The notes: generated from the sequence alone by a model not told the origin. Counted from the stretch's first letter, positions 1 to 15,000 are shown. The stretch: DNA of 64,000 bases from Procambarus clarkii (GCF_040958095.1 NC_091230.1:4768822-4832821), one strand, 5' to 3'. Numbers and translations: made by a program.

Positions 1-1518
1 AAAGAGTGTGCAGGAGTACTTTGCTTGCCACTCTCCATGGTGGTATAGTAGGTCACTGGAAACGGGAGACCTCCCAGAAATATGGAAGACTGCTAATGTA
101 GTCCCAATATACAAAAAAGGTGACAGACAAGAGGCACTGAACTACAGGCCAGTGTCCTTAACTTGTATACCATGCAAGGTGATGGAGAAGATTGTGAGAA
201 AAAACCTAGTAACACATCTGGAGAGAAGAGACTTCGTAACAACCCATCAACATGGGTTCATGGAGGGTAAATCTTGTCTTACAGGTTTGATAGAATTCTA
301 CGATCAGGTGAGAAAGATTACACAAGAAAGGGAAGGATGGGCGGACTGCATTTTTTTGGACTGTCGGAAAGCCTTTGACACAGTACCCCATAAAAGGTTG
401 ATGCATAAGCTGGAGAAACAGTAACTGGTAGGGCGCTCCATTAGATAAAGGAGTACCTAAGCAATAGGAAGCAGAGAGTTACAGTGAGGGGTGAGACCTC
501 AGAATGGCGTGAAGTCACCAGTGGAGTCCCACAGGGCTCTGTACTTGGACCAATCCTGTTTCTGATATACGTAAATGATCTCCCAGAGGGTATAGACTCA
601 TTCCTCTCAATGTTTGCTGACGACGCTAAAATTATGAGAAGGATTAAGACAGATGAGGACACCTTGAGGCTTCAAGAAGCCCTGGACAAGCTGCAGGAAG
701 GGTCGAACAAATGGTTGTTAGAGTTTAACCCAAGCAAATGTAATGTAATGTAATGAAGATAGGGGTAGGAAGCAGGATACAGATGCAAGGTATCATTTGG
801 GAGTTGAAATACTTCAAGAGTCAGAGAGAGAGAAAGACCTGGAGGTTGATATAATGCCAGACCTGTCCCCTGAAGCTCATATCAAGAGGATAACATCAGC
901 AGCATATTCCAGGTTGGCTAACATGAGAACGGCCTTTAGAAACTTGTGTAAGGAATCTTTCAGAACATTATATACCACATATGTCAGACCAATCCTGGAA
1001 TATGCGGCTCCAGCATGGAGTCCATATCTAGTCAAGCTTAAGACTAAACTGGAAAAGGTTCAAAGGTTTACCATCAGACTAGTACTCGAGCTAAGAGGTA
1101 TGAGCTACGAGGAGAGACTACGGGAATTAAACCTCACTTCATTGGAAGACAGAAGAGTTAGGGGGGACATGATCACTACATTCAAGATTCTCAAGGGAAT
1201 CGACAGGGTTGATAAAGACAGGCTATTTAACACAAGGGGCACACGCACTTGGGAACACAGGTGGAAACTGAGTGCCCAAATGAGCCACAGCGATTTTAGA
1301 AAGAACTTTTTTAGTGTCAGAGTGGTTGCCAAATGGAATGCATTAGGAAGTAATGTGGTGGAGGCTGACTCCATACACAGTTTGAAGTGTAGATTTGATA
1401 GAGCCCAATAGGCTCAGGAACCTGTATACCTGTTGATTGACGGTTGAGAGGCGGGGACCAAAGAGCCAGAGCTCAACCCCCGCAAGCACAACTAGGTGAG
1501 TACACACACACACACACA
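1..1518 (+). mobile_element. LINE-J copy, 5' part outside window, with 3' UTR and (AC)n tail
   Basis: Non-LTR reverse transcriptase sequence. Visible RT blocks are VVPIYKKGDRQEALNYRPVS, a finger-palm stretch ending in FLDCRKAFDTVPH, SGVPQGSVLGPILFLIY, and the active-site strand MFADDAKI. The usual C-terminal end of this family follows (YVRPILEYAAPAWSP, RGDMIT, VVAKWNAL). The frame is broken by a stop near 421-423 and a shift between about 753 and 797, so this copy is dead. The 3' UTR (1412-1500) ends in ACTAGGTGAGTAC and then (AC)n. I place it in the broad Jockey/CR1 group. The exact clade needs a tree. Confidence 0.85.
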
Positions 1519-1804
1519 CATGATCTAGGGGCACACGCACTAGGGGACACAGGTGGAAATTGAGTGCCCAAATGAGCCATAGAGAAGTTAGAAATAATTT
1601 TTTCAGTGTCAGAGCAGTAGATAAATGGAATGCATTAGGCACTGATGTGGTGGAGGCTGACTCCATACAGTTTCATGTGTAGATATGATAGAGCTCAACA
1701 GGCTCAGGAACCTGTACACCTTGTTGATTGACGGTTGAGAGACGGGACCAAAGAGCCAGAACTCAACCCCTGCAAGCACAACTAGGTGAGTACACACACA
1801 CACA
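1519..1804 (+). mobile_element. Second, 5'-truncated LINE-J 3' end in tandem
   Basis: This repeats the last part of the preceding LINE-J: the RT C-terminus (VDKWNAL-like region), the same 3' UTR with GCAAGCACAACTAGGTGAG, and a second (AC)n tail at about 1792-1804. It starts directly after the first copy's (AC)n tract, so one truncated copy landed in, or was duplicated next to, the other's microsatellite tail. Confidence 0.8.
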
Positions 1805-1968
1805 GCGGTGTACCGATGGGTCAGCCTAGCCAGGACCTACGATTTGCTTGCTGAGTGATGTGTTGTGAAGCGGATTGTAGCATACATAGTGATTGATCCC
1901 CCGAAGTGTGTGCACCGTTTAGGATCGTATACTAAGTGCACATAGTGGCTGACGACCAGTGAAGAAGA

Positions 1969-2797
1969 TGTAACACCGTAAGGTGTTTTGTTTAGTTTTA
2001 TTTAATACATACATAGAGATACATGAGTCAGAGACAAGGATCTGAGAGGCGCCAGTTTGTCGGCCTGAAACTCACACCTCTAAGCGTTAATGACCTCAAG
2101 TTGACCTGAGGTCAGCCATGAGAATTTCACCTTGCTTCCGCTAATCTGATAATTGTAGCCGGGTAGGTCCGTCAAACATGCCGACGTTTAAGGAGTGGCT
2201 TGGTAGAGTGCCTGAGGCTATCTACTTGTGGGCGGAGTTAGCTACTAGGTTCCCCAATATATACTGAGGGAGCTGGAGCATAGAGAAGAAAAAAGAAGAG
2301 ACCAGCCAGCAGAGCAGAGCAGAGGCCAGCCGTTGAGATAGGCTGTTGCCGGACGGGGGGTGATGCTGCCTGACAACTGCAGACTCCCCCCCCCTCCCCC
2401 TCTATCTAGCTATAGGCAGACACTTGGTGAGTTGAGCATGAAAGGTGACTTGGTCGTGTTTACAAGTGTTGTGTGGGGATTAGGGGCAGTCAAGTTATAG
2501 GGTTCTCGAATTCTTGGATGATGACTCACTTTGCATATTAATCTTGAACATTAAGTTGAATTGCTTAAATTATGATACTTATCATGTGAAATATAATTGA
2601 ATTTATTATTTAAATTGTATTTAACTTTATTCCCTAAAGTTTTTGAGTTGAGGTGAGAAAGCCTCTGCGGTTACTGGTTTTATGATTTTAATGGGTACAT
2701 GATACAGATGGAACAAACTAATAATGACCTCTTGATAACATCTGTGAGAATATTGTGATACAGACAAGTTCCATTCCTTATCTTGTAGGTACGGACA
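1969..2797 (+). mobile_element. Possible LTR fossil (solo LTR or leader of an eroded element)
   Basis: Starts TGTAACACCGTA and ends TACGGACA, an imperfect inverted pair with TG..CA edges. A TATA-like AATATATACTG lies near 2254. A primer-site-like stretch, TGGTGGCAGCAG, follows just downstream. No coding sequence survives next to it. About 830 bp. I cannot identify a family or a target duplication, so this is tentative. The 164 bp before it (1805-1968) show nothing I recognise. Confidence 0.3.
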
Positions 2798-2840
2798 AAT
2801 GAATGGATGGTGGCAGCAGTTCTTCTTCTACTATCTACTC

Positions 2841-3374
2841 AAATCAAATCAAATCAAATGTTTATTTAGGTAAGGTACATACATAAAAGAGATTTTACAA
2901 AGAGTGATGGATTTATAGTTAGGGCTAGTACATACAATGCCTAAAGCCACTATTACGCAAAGCGTTTCGGGCATGAAAAACTTAAATGACTAAAGCTTAA
3001 TACTAATTGAGCATAAAGAGTAAAATGAAAACATGAATGAAAACATAGCTGAAAAAGCAGCACAAATACAATTCTGTCGACAAACAGCGCTCTTTAAAAA
3101 AAAACAGACATTGGTTGACAATAGAGGGGTAAGGTAGGTTACAGGGAAATTATTAGGTATAGCTTCGTTTTTATCTTAAACTGGTTGAGAGAGGTACAGT
3201 CTTTAACATGGTTGGGAAGGTCATTCCACAATCTGGGTCCCTTGATTTGTAGAGCATTTCTAGTTTGATTAAGTCATACTCTAGGAATATCAAACCTGTA
3301 TTTATTTCTGGTGTGGTGCTCATGGGTTCTATTACAACCTTCTATGAAGCTTTTGAGGTCAGGATTGGCATTAC
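2841..3374 (-). mobile_element. LINE-A 3' end, 5'-truncated, with clear target duplication
   Basis: Minus-strand LINE fragment. Its tail on the plus strand is the pentamer run CAAAT repeated near 2841-2860, followed by TGTTTATTTAGGTAAGGTAC. The body encodes the C-terminus of a reverse transcriptase (GPRLWNDLP-like, then NQFK). The 16-bp duplication TCTTCTACTATCTACT flanks it at 2825-2840 and 3375-3390. That fits target-primed insertion. Related copies lie at 11036-11594 and 14694-14772. Confidence 0.85.
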
Positions 3375-3390
3375 TCTTCTACTATCTACT

Positions 3391-3919
3391 TTTCTACTTC
3401 TACGTATCTACTCCTCCTCTCTCTAAACTCTTACTTTCAACTGACGACCCTCCTCGCTTCTCCCACCTCTACCTCTCTCACCCCAAACCCTCACTAATTA
3501 CTTCATTATTCATCTCTTTCCTTTCGTTTCTCTTATACGTTTGTGGCGGTGAAATGTATTCTAGAGTTCTCTAAGGTTTCGGGTGGCTGATCAAGTTACG
3601 GCGCCTTGTAGTCCCAGCACCTAGGTAGTCGAATACCTAGGTTACAAGGTGTTGAACGAGAGAGGCTGCCGTAGGAACTCTGGGGGGGGGGGGGGGGTGC
3701 TCTAGAATACTCTTGATATTGGTAATGGCTTAAAAGGGCTACCACTTACGGGCTATTCATGCCCGTGCCACCTTTTGGATGGCTTAATCTTCATCAATCA
3801 ATCAATCGGGGCTCCCTCTCTCTCCACCCGACCGTCGCAATACTCAAAACTCCCACCCGCCTCCCCTTCATGCAAGTGGCAGTGTCCAGTCATGCTTTAT
3901 GCCAGTGTCCCTCTGTCTT
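3391..3919. other. No gene: pyrimidine-rich stretch, hairpin, (AATC)n tail
   Basis: 3391-3530 is pyrimidine-rich and may continue the sequence before the LINE-A insertion. About 3613-3655 can fold: CCTTGTA pairs with TACAAGG around ACCTAGGTA/TACCTAGGT. 3684-3698 is a G run. 3745-3810 ends in (ATCA)n and looks like the 3' tail of a further retroelement. No open frame with a recognisable product. Confidence 0.5.
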
Positions 3920-4433
3920 CCCCACCGCAAGTGGGGAGGGGGGTGCAGCGCCGGTCCCCAAGTGTCCCGCTGTCCGCAGCTAATCCTTTGCCCAGTCTAG
4001 GTGCTAGTAAGAGTAAGGAAACCCTTCTCCTTATTCCTTGGCGGCCGGCCTCACGCCCTGGGAAAACTTCTCCCATTTGTCATATCAGTTTTCCCCAGTC
4101 ACTAGGTATTTTCTGCCAGCCTGTTAATTCTAGGATTTCCCATTATGTCTTGGTCGGGCTCCGTTAAGTGTTGTGTCTATACACTTTATTTCCCCTTTGT
4201 GTCCTGACTGTTATACCTAGTTCTAATTACATTTCTTCTGCCATTAGGTTTCTGCAGAACGTGTTTGCCATGTCATAGGCTATGCTTACTACTAAGGGGG
4301 TACATTTTAAGTTAATTTAGTCCTCAGACATGGACATGTTACATTTGTTAATTCCTACTTATATTATTTACATGTTCTGCAGAATTTAATTTACTAATAA
4401 AATTTAAGCCCCAATCGGCCTGTGTCTTTTCCC
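3920..4433 (+). mobile_element. DIRS-like retrotransposon fossil, 3' end only
   Basis: Closely similar to 37640-38262, the region after the tyrosine recombinase of the DIRS fossil further right: shared GGGTGCAGCGCCG, CTTGGCGG, TTTCTGCAGAA and ACATGGACATGTTACATTTG. The 5' part of this copy is missing. The KDZ transposon sits inside its terminal sequence. The last eight bases (4426-4433) are the left KDZ target duplication, and the DIRS sequence resumes at 29773. Confidence 0.75.
4426..4433 (+). repeat. Left 8-bp target duplication of the KDZ element
   Basis: CTTTTCCC directly precedes the left TIR (CAACCCGTTCTC) and recurs directly after the right TIR at 29773-29780. Eight bases is the duplication length I recall for Zisupton/KDZ elements. 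Confidence 0.85.
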
Positions 4434-4914
4434 CAACCCGTTCTCACACAAGACAGTACATATATGACTAGTGCTTAAAGTCAATATGTGGAATGTGATT
4501 TAGTACATATGTGATATATTCCCAGTTAACTTTTTTACCAAGGCTCAAACTCTTCCTCACGTACCAATTTACGTCTCACAGTACTCGTCCATCAACGTAG
4601 ATAGCTGAATAGTCGTGATTGGTTCAATTATAACGAAAATTGTAGTTTTCAGGTCCCACATGGGTTGTGAAATTCACCTACTATTGTCCATGCTCTTATA
4701 ATATTACAGATCAGCTACATCCTATTGAAGGCTCGTAGTTTTGTTTTAAGAAATATTAGTTGTTCTTAGTAAATTATAATAAGCACAATAAATTATTACA
4801 TAGAATAAGTGCTTCACCAATCAATATTATATACCATAGTTTGTGCTTTAGAAATCTTTAAAGAATGTTTTGTAGGAACGCTAACAGAAAACGATGTTAT
4901 GTTGGAATGTATAT

Positions 4915-5943
4915 AGGGTAAACTACTGCAAACAGGATGGTATGGTGTGGATTATTGGAAACTATAGGATTAGTATAGGGTCCACTACCACCTGTTAGGT
5001 GGGTAAGGTGTCCAATAACACCCGCAGGATGAGTATGGGGGTCACATCCACCCACAGGAATGGTATGAGGATCACTTCCACCCACAGGAAGGGTATGGGA
5101 TCCAATACCATCCACTGGATGTGTATTGCGTCCACTACCACCGACAGGATGGGTATGGTCTCACAACCACCCACAGGATAGGTATGGGGTCCAATACCAC
5201 CCACAGGATGAGTATGGGGTCCACTATAACCCACAGGATGGGTATGGGGCTCCAACCACCCACAGAATAAGTATGGGGTACAATAACACCCACTGGATAT
5301 GTATGGTATCCATTGCCCCCACAGGATGACTATAGGGTACAGTATCGCCCACAGGATTAGTATATAGGGTTCACTGCCGCCCACAGAGTCGGTATGGGGT
5401 CCACCGCCACCCACAGGGTCGGTATGGGGTCCACTACCGCCCACTGGGTCGCTATGAAGTCAACTACCGTCCACAGGGTCGGTAGGGGTCCACTACCGCC
5501 CACAGGGTCGGCAGGGGGTCCACTGCCACCCACTGGGTCGGTAGGGGGTCCACTGCCGCCCACAGGATCGATAGGGGGTCCACTGCCGCCCACAGGGTCG
5601 ATATGGGGGGGGTCCACTACCGCCCACAGGATCGATAGGGGGTCCACTGCCGCCCAGAGGGTCGGTAGGGGGTCCACTGCCGCCCACACGTTCGGTAGGG
5701 GTCCACTGCCGCCCACAGGGTCGGTAGGGGGTCCACTGCCGCCCACAGGACCGATAGGGGGTCCACTGCCGCCCACAGGGTCGATAGGGGGTCCCTTACC
5801 GCCCACAGGGTCTCTATGAAGTCAACTACCGCCCATAGTGTTTGTATAGTGTCCACTATCGCCCATAGTGTTATTATGGGGTCCACTACCCCTCATAGGG
5901 TCGGTATGGGGGTCCATTACTACCCACAGGGTGTGTCTGGGGT
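4915..5943 (+). repeat. Subterminal 30-bp minisatellite, left TIR
   Basis: About 34 head-to-tail units of roughly 30 bp. In the centre the consensus is close to GGTCCACTGCCGCCCACAGG plus a GTCGGTAGGG-type end. Outer units are more diverged (CCACAGGATGGGTATGG type). Open frames across it on both strands follow from a unit length divisible by three and are not genes. Subterminal repeat clusters are common binding platforms for large DNA transposases. That role here is inferred. Confidence 0.9.
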
Positions 5944-6415
5944 CTATTTTGGCAATACTGCTTTTCCAATCTCATTTGTTGTTCAATGTAAAATATTTGT
6001 TGCTCGACTTGCAACAATTTATATATATATATATATAGTATAGTGCCTTTGCAATAATGTACCAATGTGTGTATTTTCATAACTCGTTTTAAATTGTTGA
6101 AAAATAAATAACTACATTGTGAATGCAAGTCAATGTTTACATGCTAAATCAGAGTTGCCAGATTCCGCTTAAAATAGCAAATTGTGCTTATTTTCAAAGC
6201 TTGAGAATTTAGCTTTAAAGTAGTTAAAAAACTACGAATTTCGCAATTTGCTATGTACTTTAGTGTACTATTTTAAAATAAGGTTGGTTTTTAAGCTGCA
6301 AGTCATATGAATCTCAAAAAAAGTATATTATTAACAATCTTATCTCCATAGTTCACTAGTTTCTGTAAATCAGATCTGGTAACTGTAGGCCAAGTACTGG
6401 TAGACTCAAGACACA

Positions 6416-10044
<3,629 letters not shown>

Positions 10045-10289
10045 AAATGGTTCCTTACACATTATTTGGTAGTTTATAGGTATTTTACTTATAATACTTT
10101 ATATTATGTCTACAGTTTATAATTTAGTTTACAGTTAATTTACTTTTCAACTTCCATATCTTACATGAAGGATTTTTACTGTTTTTCATTTTTAAAACCT
10201 TATTAGTATCATTTATAGTTTAGTGTCAATTCACTTATAATACAATATATGGAATAATTTACTAAATTCATTTAACTATAATAAATTTA

Positions 10290-10295
10290 AATAAA
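10290..10295 (+). promoter_or_regulatory. Candidate poly(A) signal, zinc-ribbon gene
   Basis: AATAAA about 245 bp after the stop codon, in an AT-rich 3' region. Confidence 0.5.
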
Positions 10296-10369
10296 CATTT
10301 TTACCCCAGGATGAGTTTCAGTCACCCTACCCAAAAAATTAATGTTTCTTTATTACTAATCTTGTGAGA

Positions 10370-10800
10370 GGTAGCTTATTGTGCAGCCCATACTCATTCT
10401 GTGAGTGTTAGTTTATTGTGCACCCCATAGTCATCATGTCACCCAAGCCTGCTGCAGCTGCACCTGAGGGGTGGTGTAGGGAACCATTAGTGTACTATTA
10501 TGATTTGAGAGAGAGAATGCTCTGTGGACAGAGCATCAATATGGCTTAAGGCATTGAGCTTTGCCTCAAGATGAAGCTTGGGCTGATCTCTGATTTGCTT
10601 CTTGGGAGTCTTCATTTACGTGCACCCCATACTCAACCACTTTGTAGTAATTAATTGTGCAACCCATACTCATCCTGTTACCAGTAGTTTGTGCAACCCA
10701 TACTTATCCTGTGATCCCTATCCCTCTACTTCAAGTCCCTCAAGGGGCGCACGAATTCAGTTTGGCATACTGCATCCTGCCTTCCCATCCCTAGCTACTG
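10370..10800 (+). repeat. Dispersed CACCCCATAC(T/C)CATCC repeat cluster
   Basis: Several loose copies of TTATTGTGCACCCCATACTC with CATCCTGTG or a variant occur near 10376, 10410, 10620, 10652 and 10692. The same motif occurs at 15100-15125 and 21185-21215 and resembles the reverse of the TIR minisatellite unit (CCCATACCCATCCTGTGGG). No gene. Confidence 0.6.
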
Positions 10801-10814
10801 ACCCATCACAATAT

Positions 10815-10975
10815 TTTATTTTATTTTATTTATATATATACAAGTAGGTACATTGGGGTTGTGAGAATACATTGAATAGTACAGTATTTACAATCTTGTA
10901 AAGCCACTAGTATGCGCAGCGTTTCAGGCAGGTCCTTAATCTAACAGATAATTTTAAGTAGGTAATTTCTATCAG
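10815..10975 (-). mobile_element. LINE-B 3' terminal fragment
   Basis: Plus strand reads TTTATTTTATTTATATATATACAAG, then CTTGTAAAGCCACTAGTATG and GCAGGTCCTTAATCTAACAG, matching 8028-8180. Only the 3' UTR is left. Confidence 0.7.
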
Positions 10976-11035
10976 AATTGATAAATGATAATAAATACAT
11001 TGTTTACATACATACATTACAAATACATACATATA

Positions 11036-11561
11036 AGCTCAAAAGCTTCATTGAAGGTTGTAACAGAACCCATGAGCACCACACCAGAAAAAAATACAGT
11101 TTTGATATTCCAAGAGTACGACTTAATCAAACTAGAAATGCTCTACAAATCAAGGGACCCAGAATGTGGAATGATCTTCCCAACCATGTTAAAGACTGTA
11201 CCTCTCTCAACCAGTTTAAGATAAAAACTAAACACTACCTAATAAATTCACTAACCTACCTTACCCCTCTATTGTCAACCCATGTCTGTTATTTTTTTTT
11301 TTTTTTTAATCAACACTGTTTGTCAACCTATTGTATTTGTGCTGCTTTTTCAGTCATGTTCCCTCTTTTTTTTATCTTTATTTGTATTTGTTCTCAACAC
11401 ATTTTATTCTTTATGCTCAATTAGTATTAAGTTCTAGATATTAATGTTTTTCCTGCCCGAAACACGTTGCGTAATAGTGGCTTTAGGCATTGTATGTACT
11501 AGCTCTATCTATATATCGATCCATTAATGTAACATTACTTGTATGTATGTACCTTACCTGA

Positions 11562-11594
<33 letters not shown>
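11036..11594 (+). mobile_element. LINE-A 3' end
   Basis: Encodes the RT C-terminus: CNRTHEHHTRKKYSFDIPRV, then GPRMWNDLPNHVKDCTSLNQ. A 3' UTR with GCGTAATAGTGGCTTTAGGC follows, then a TTTA-repeat tail (11570-11594). Same family as 2841-3374. It meets the next, oppositely oriented LINE copy tail to tail. Confidence 0.8.
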
Positions 11595-12105
11595 TTTATA
11601 CAAGTTTAACTCTGGGGATATCAAAGAGATATTTATTTCTGGTGTGGTGATAATGGGTCCTATTACATCTGTCCAGGAAGAGTTTCAGAGCAGGATTTGC
11701 ATTTAAGAACAGGGTTTTGTAAATGTAGTTGACACAAGAGAATTTATGGAGTGAGATTATGTTTAGCATGTTTAGGGAGTTAAACAAGGGGGCTGTGTGT
11801 TGTCTGAAAGCAGAATTTGATATTATTCTGATAGCAGATTTTTGCTGGGTGATGATGGACTTGAGGTGGTTTGCAGTGGTTGAACCCCGTGCACAGATAC
11901 CATAGTTGAGATAGGGATAGATTAGTGTATAATATAGAGAGATGAGAGCAGGGTTAGGTACATAATATCTGATTTTGGAGAGTGTACCAACTGTTTTAGA
12001 GACTTTCTTAGTTATGTATTGTATGTGGGTACTGAAGTTGAGTCTCTTGTCTAAGAATAGACCAAGAAACTCATATATGCTCTTTTCTTCATCATACATT
12101 GTTCA
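11595..12105 (-). mobile_element. LINE-B copy, RT C-terminal domain
   Basis: The reverse strand keeps an open frame of about 160 residues: FLGLFLDKRLNFSTHIQYIT, PALISLYYTLIYPYLNYGIC, LKSIITQQKSAIRIISNSAF, then CNRTHYHHTRNKYLFDIPRV. This is the region after the RT catalytic core. The 3' tail joins the RT directly, so part of the 3' UTR is missing compared with 8028-8705. Confidence 0.8.
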
Positions 12106-12298
12106 GTACTTCCCACCTTTTGAACTGAGAGGACCAATTCATTAGCTCCCCCACCTCTCATTAATCTAATGGCAGAAGCTACATTTATCTCTGCAATTCT
12201 ATCCCCAATACTCTGCAGATTCAACTCCATCCTGATTTTCTCAATCATAGCATTTCTTGGGCATCCTAAGATAATTCTCATGGCTTCATTTTGTACCT
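12106..12298 (-). mobile_element. Fragment of another LINE (RT thumb/C-terminus)
   Basis: Minus frame reads MRIILGCPRNAMIEKIRMEL, then NLQSIGDRIAEINVASAIRL. The ILGCPR...R.EL pattern is typical of the stretch after the RT core in LINE polyproteins. Short and isolated. Confidence 0.55.
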
Positions 12299-12838
12299 GT
12301 GGGAGGTTGGTGCTGGGGTTACTGTGGGAGGTGTACTGTGTGAGGTTGGTGTTGGGGTTACCTGTAGGAGGTGTACTGTGGGAGGTTGGTGCTGGGGTTA
12401 CCTGTGGGAGGTGTACTGTGGGAGGTTGGTGTTGTGTACTGTGGGAGGTTGGTGCTGGGGTTACCTGTGGGATGTGTACTGTGGGAGGTTGGTGTTGTGT
12501 ACTGTGGGAGGTTGGTGTTGGGGTTACTGTGGGAGGTTGGTGCTGGGGTTACTGTGGGAGGTGTACTGTGTGAGGTTGGTGTTGGGGTTACCTGTAGGAG
12601 GTGTACTGTGGGAGGTTGGTGTTGTGTACTGTGGGAGGTTGGTGCTGGGGTTACCTGTGGGATGTGTACTGTGGGAGGTTGGTGTTGTGTACTGTGGGAG
12701 GTTGGTGCTGGGGTTACCTGTGGGAGGTGTACTGTGGGAGGTTGGTGTTGTGTACTGTGGGAGGTTGGTGTTGGGGTTACCTGTGGGAGGTGTACTGTGG
12801 GAGGTTGGTGTTGTGTACTGTAGGAGGTTGGTGTTAGG
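12299..12838 (+). repeat. GT-rich minisatellite
   Basis: Repeats built of TGTGGGAGGTTGGTG(C/T)TG, GGGTTACCTGTGGGAGG and TGTACTGTGGGAGG blocks in two alternating lengths. Apparent coding on both strands is a by-product. Confidence 0.9.
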
Positions 12839-14264
12839 GTATTCACCTAGTATATCTTGTTTCTGGGTGTACTAACTTAGTATATGTTGCGTGTGTGTGT
12901 ATACTCACCTAGTCTCACCTAGAATATCTTGTGTGTAAGTACTCAACTAGTACTCACCTAGTATACCTTGTATGTGTGTATTCACCTAGTATATCTTGTT
13001 TCTGGGTGTACTAACTTAGTATATGTTGCGTGTGTGTGTATACTCACCTAGTCTCACCTAGAATATCTTGTGTGTAAGTACTCAACTAGTACTCACCTAG
13101 TATACCTTGTATGTGTGTATTCACCTAGTATATCTTGTTTCTGGGTGTACTAACTTAGTATATGTTGCGTGTGTGTGTATACTCACCTAGTCTCACCTAG
13201 AATATCTTGTGTGTAAGTACTCAACTAGTACTCACCTAGTATACCTTGTATGTGTGTATTCACCTAGTATATCTTGTTTCTGGGTGTACTAACTTAGTAT
13301 ATGTTGCGTGTGTGTGTATACTCACCTAGTCTCACCTAGAATATCTTGTGTGTAAGTACTCAACTAGTACTCACCTAGTATACCTTGTATGTGTGTATTC
13401 ACCTAGTATATCTTGTTTCTGGGTGTACTAACTTAGTATATGTTGCGTGTGTGTGTATACTCACCTAGTCTCACCTAGAATATCTTGTGTGTAAGTACTC
13501 AACTAGTACTCACCTAGTATACCTTGTATGTGTGTATTCACCTAGTATATCTTGTTTCTGGGTGTACTAACTTAGTATATGTTGCGTGTGTGTGTATACT
13601 CACCTAGTCTCACCTAGAATATCTTGTGTGTAAGTACTCAACTAGTACTCACCTAGTATACCTTGTATGTGTGTATTCACCTAGTATATCTTGTTTCTGG
13701 GTGTACTAACTTAGTATATGTTGCGTGTGTGTGTATACTCACCTAGTCTCACCTAGAATATCTTGTGTGTAAGTACTCAACTAGTACTCACCTAGTATAC
13801 CTTGTATGTGTGTATTCACCTAGTATATCTTGTTTCTGGGTGTACTAACTTAGTATATGTTGCGTGTGTGTGTATACTCACCTAGTCTCACCTAGAATAT
13901 CTTGTGTGTAAGTACTCAACTAGTACTCACCTAGTATACCTTGTATGTGTGTATTCACCTAGTATATCTTGTTTCTGGGTGTACTAACTTAGTATATGTT
14001 GCGTGTGTGTGTATACTCACCTAGTCTCACCTAGAATATCTTGTGTGTAAGTACTCAACTAGTACTCACCTAGTATACCTTGTATGTGTGTATTCACCTA
14101 GTATATCTTGTTTCTGGGTGTACTAACTTAGTATATGTTGCGTGTGTGTGTATACTCACCTAGTCTCACCTAGAATATCTTGTGTGTAAGTACTCAACTA
14201 GTACTCACCTAGTATACCTTGTATGTGTGTATTCACCTAGTATATCTTGTTTCTGGGTGTACTA
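12839..14264 (+). repeat. 139-bp satellite, about 10 nearly identical copies
   Basis: The unit start ATTCACCTAGTATATC recurs at 12841, 12980, 13119 and so on, a steady 139-bp period over about 1.42 kb. Copies look identical by eye. The unit contains ACTCACCTAGT several times plus short (GT)n, which is the reverse of the LINE-J 3' terminus (ACTAGGTGAGT) plus (AC)n. It probably arose from LINE tails. Confidence 0.93.
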
Positions 14265-14693
14265 GTTGGAGGGAGGGAGTTGGAGGGAGGGAAATGTAGT
14301 TGGTGGACCTGTGGTCAGGGTGGCTCCAGAGGTAGGGTGTCAAATTTCAGTGTTTATGGCAGGGTAAGGGAATGGTCGTCGTTGGTCTTGTGATTCAATA
14401 TTTTCTTGTTGTCGCTAAGTTACACTTTTTCAGGTCTATATAGTACAATGGCCAGTCCTCATGTACCTAGTAATTATGTACCTTAAATTATGTAATTATG
14501 TTCATGTACCTAGTAGCTAGTAGTTATAGTGTCAGTTGGGGGTTAATGGGCCAGGCCGAGTGTGCCTGTGCCCCACAAATATCACCCTTATTGCTGACTA
14601 GTTGGTATAACGGCTTTTCCCAAACCTCTCTCTCGCCAGAATTATACTGACATGTGAATATCTTTGGCAGTTGATGAATCCTAAATATAAATA
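14265..14693. other. No gene seen
   Basis: Starts with GGAGGGAGTT repeats, then AT-mixed sequence with no convincing frame, RNA gene or element end. Confidence 0.5.
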
Positions 14694-14772
14694 ATAAATA
14701 AATAAATGTTTATTTAGGTAAGGTACATCCATACAAGAAATTTTTACAAAGATTGGTGGACTTATAGATAGA
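14694..14772 (-). mobile_element. LINE-A 3' terminal scrap
   Basis: TAAATAAATAAATGTTTATT followed by TAGGTAAGGTACATCCATAC matches the tail end of the copy at 2841-2935. Confidence 0.7.
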
Positions 14773-15000
14773 TTCATACATTGCATAACTGCATGGCATA
14801 ACTGGCAATCCCCTCACAGTGTTCAAGTGAGAACTGGATAAGCACCTCCAAAGGATACCCAAGTATGCCAAGTATGCTGCCCTGAGGAACACCAATGTTG
14901 ATGGGTAGGGTGGGAGAAATTGAATTATTCACAGAAACATACTGGAGCCTGTCAGTGAGGTACGTAGGATTTGAGGTATTGCAGGGGATACAAGACACTG
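14773..15000 (-). mobile_element. LINE RT fragment
   Basis: Minus frame reads YLTDRLQYVSVNNSISPTLP, then INIGVPQGSILG, the RT block before the catalytic strand. The sequence beside it (GTGTTCAAGTGAGAACTGG and TAAGCACCTCCAAAGG) resembles LINE-C at 43490-43545, so pieces of two LINEs are joined here. Confidence 0.65.

Noticed and set aside
1805-1968. Extension of the possible LTR fossil to the left
   Set aside because: No terminal motif or similarity to any other LTR in the window supports it.
4915-5943. Open frames with GGSGPPTDPV-type repeats in the TIR
   Set aside because: Minisatellite artefact. Frames occur on both strands and are copied at the other end.
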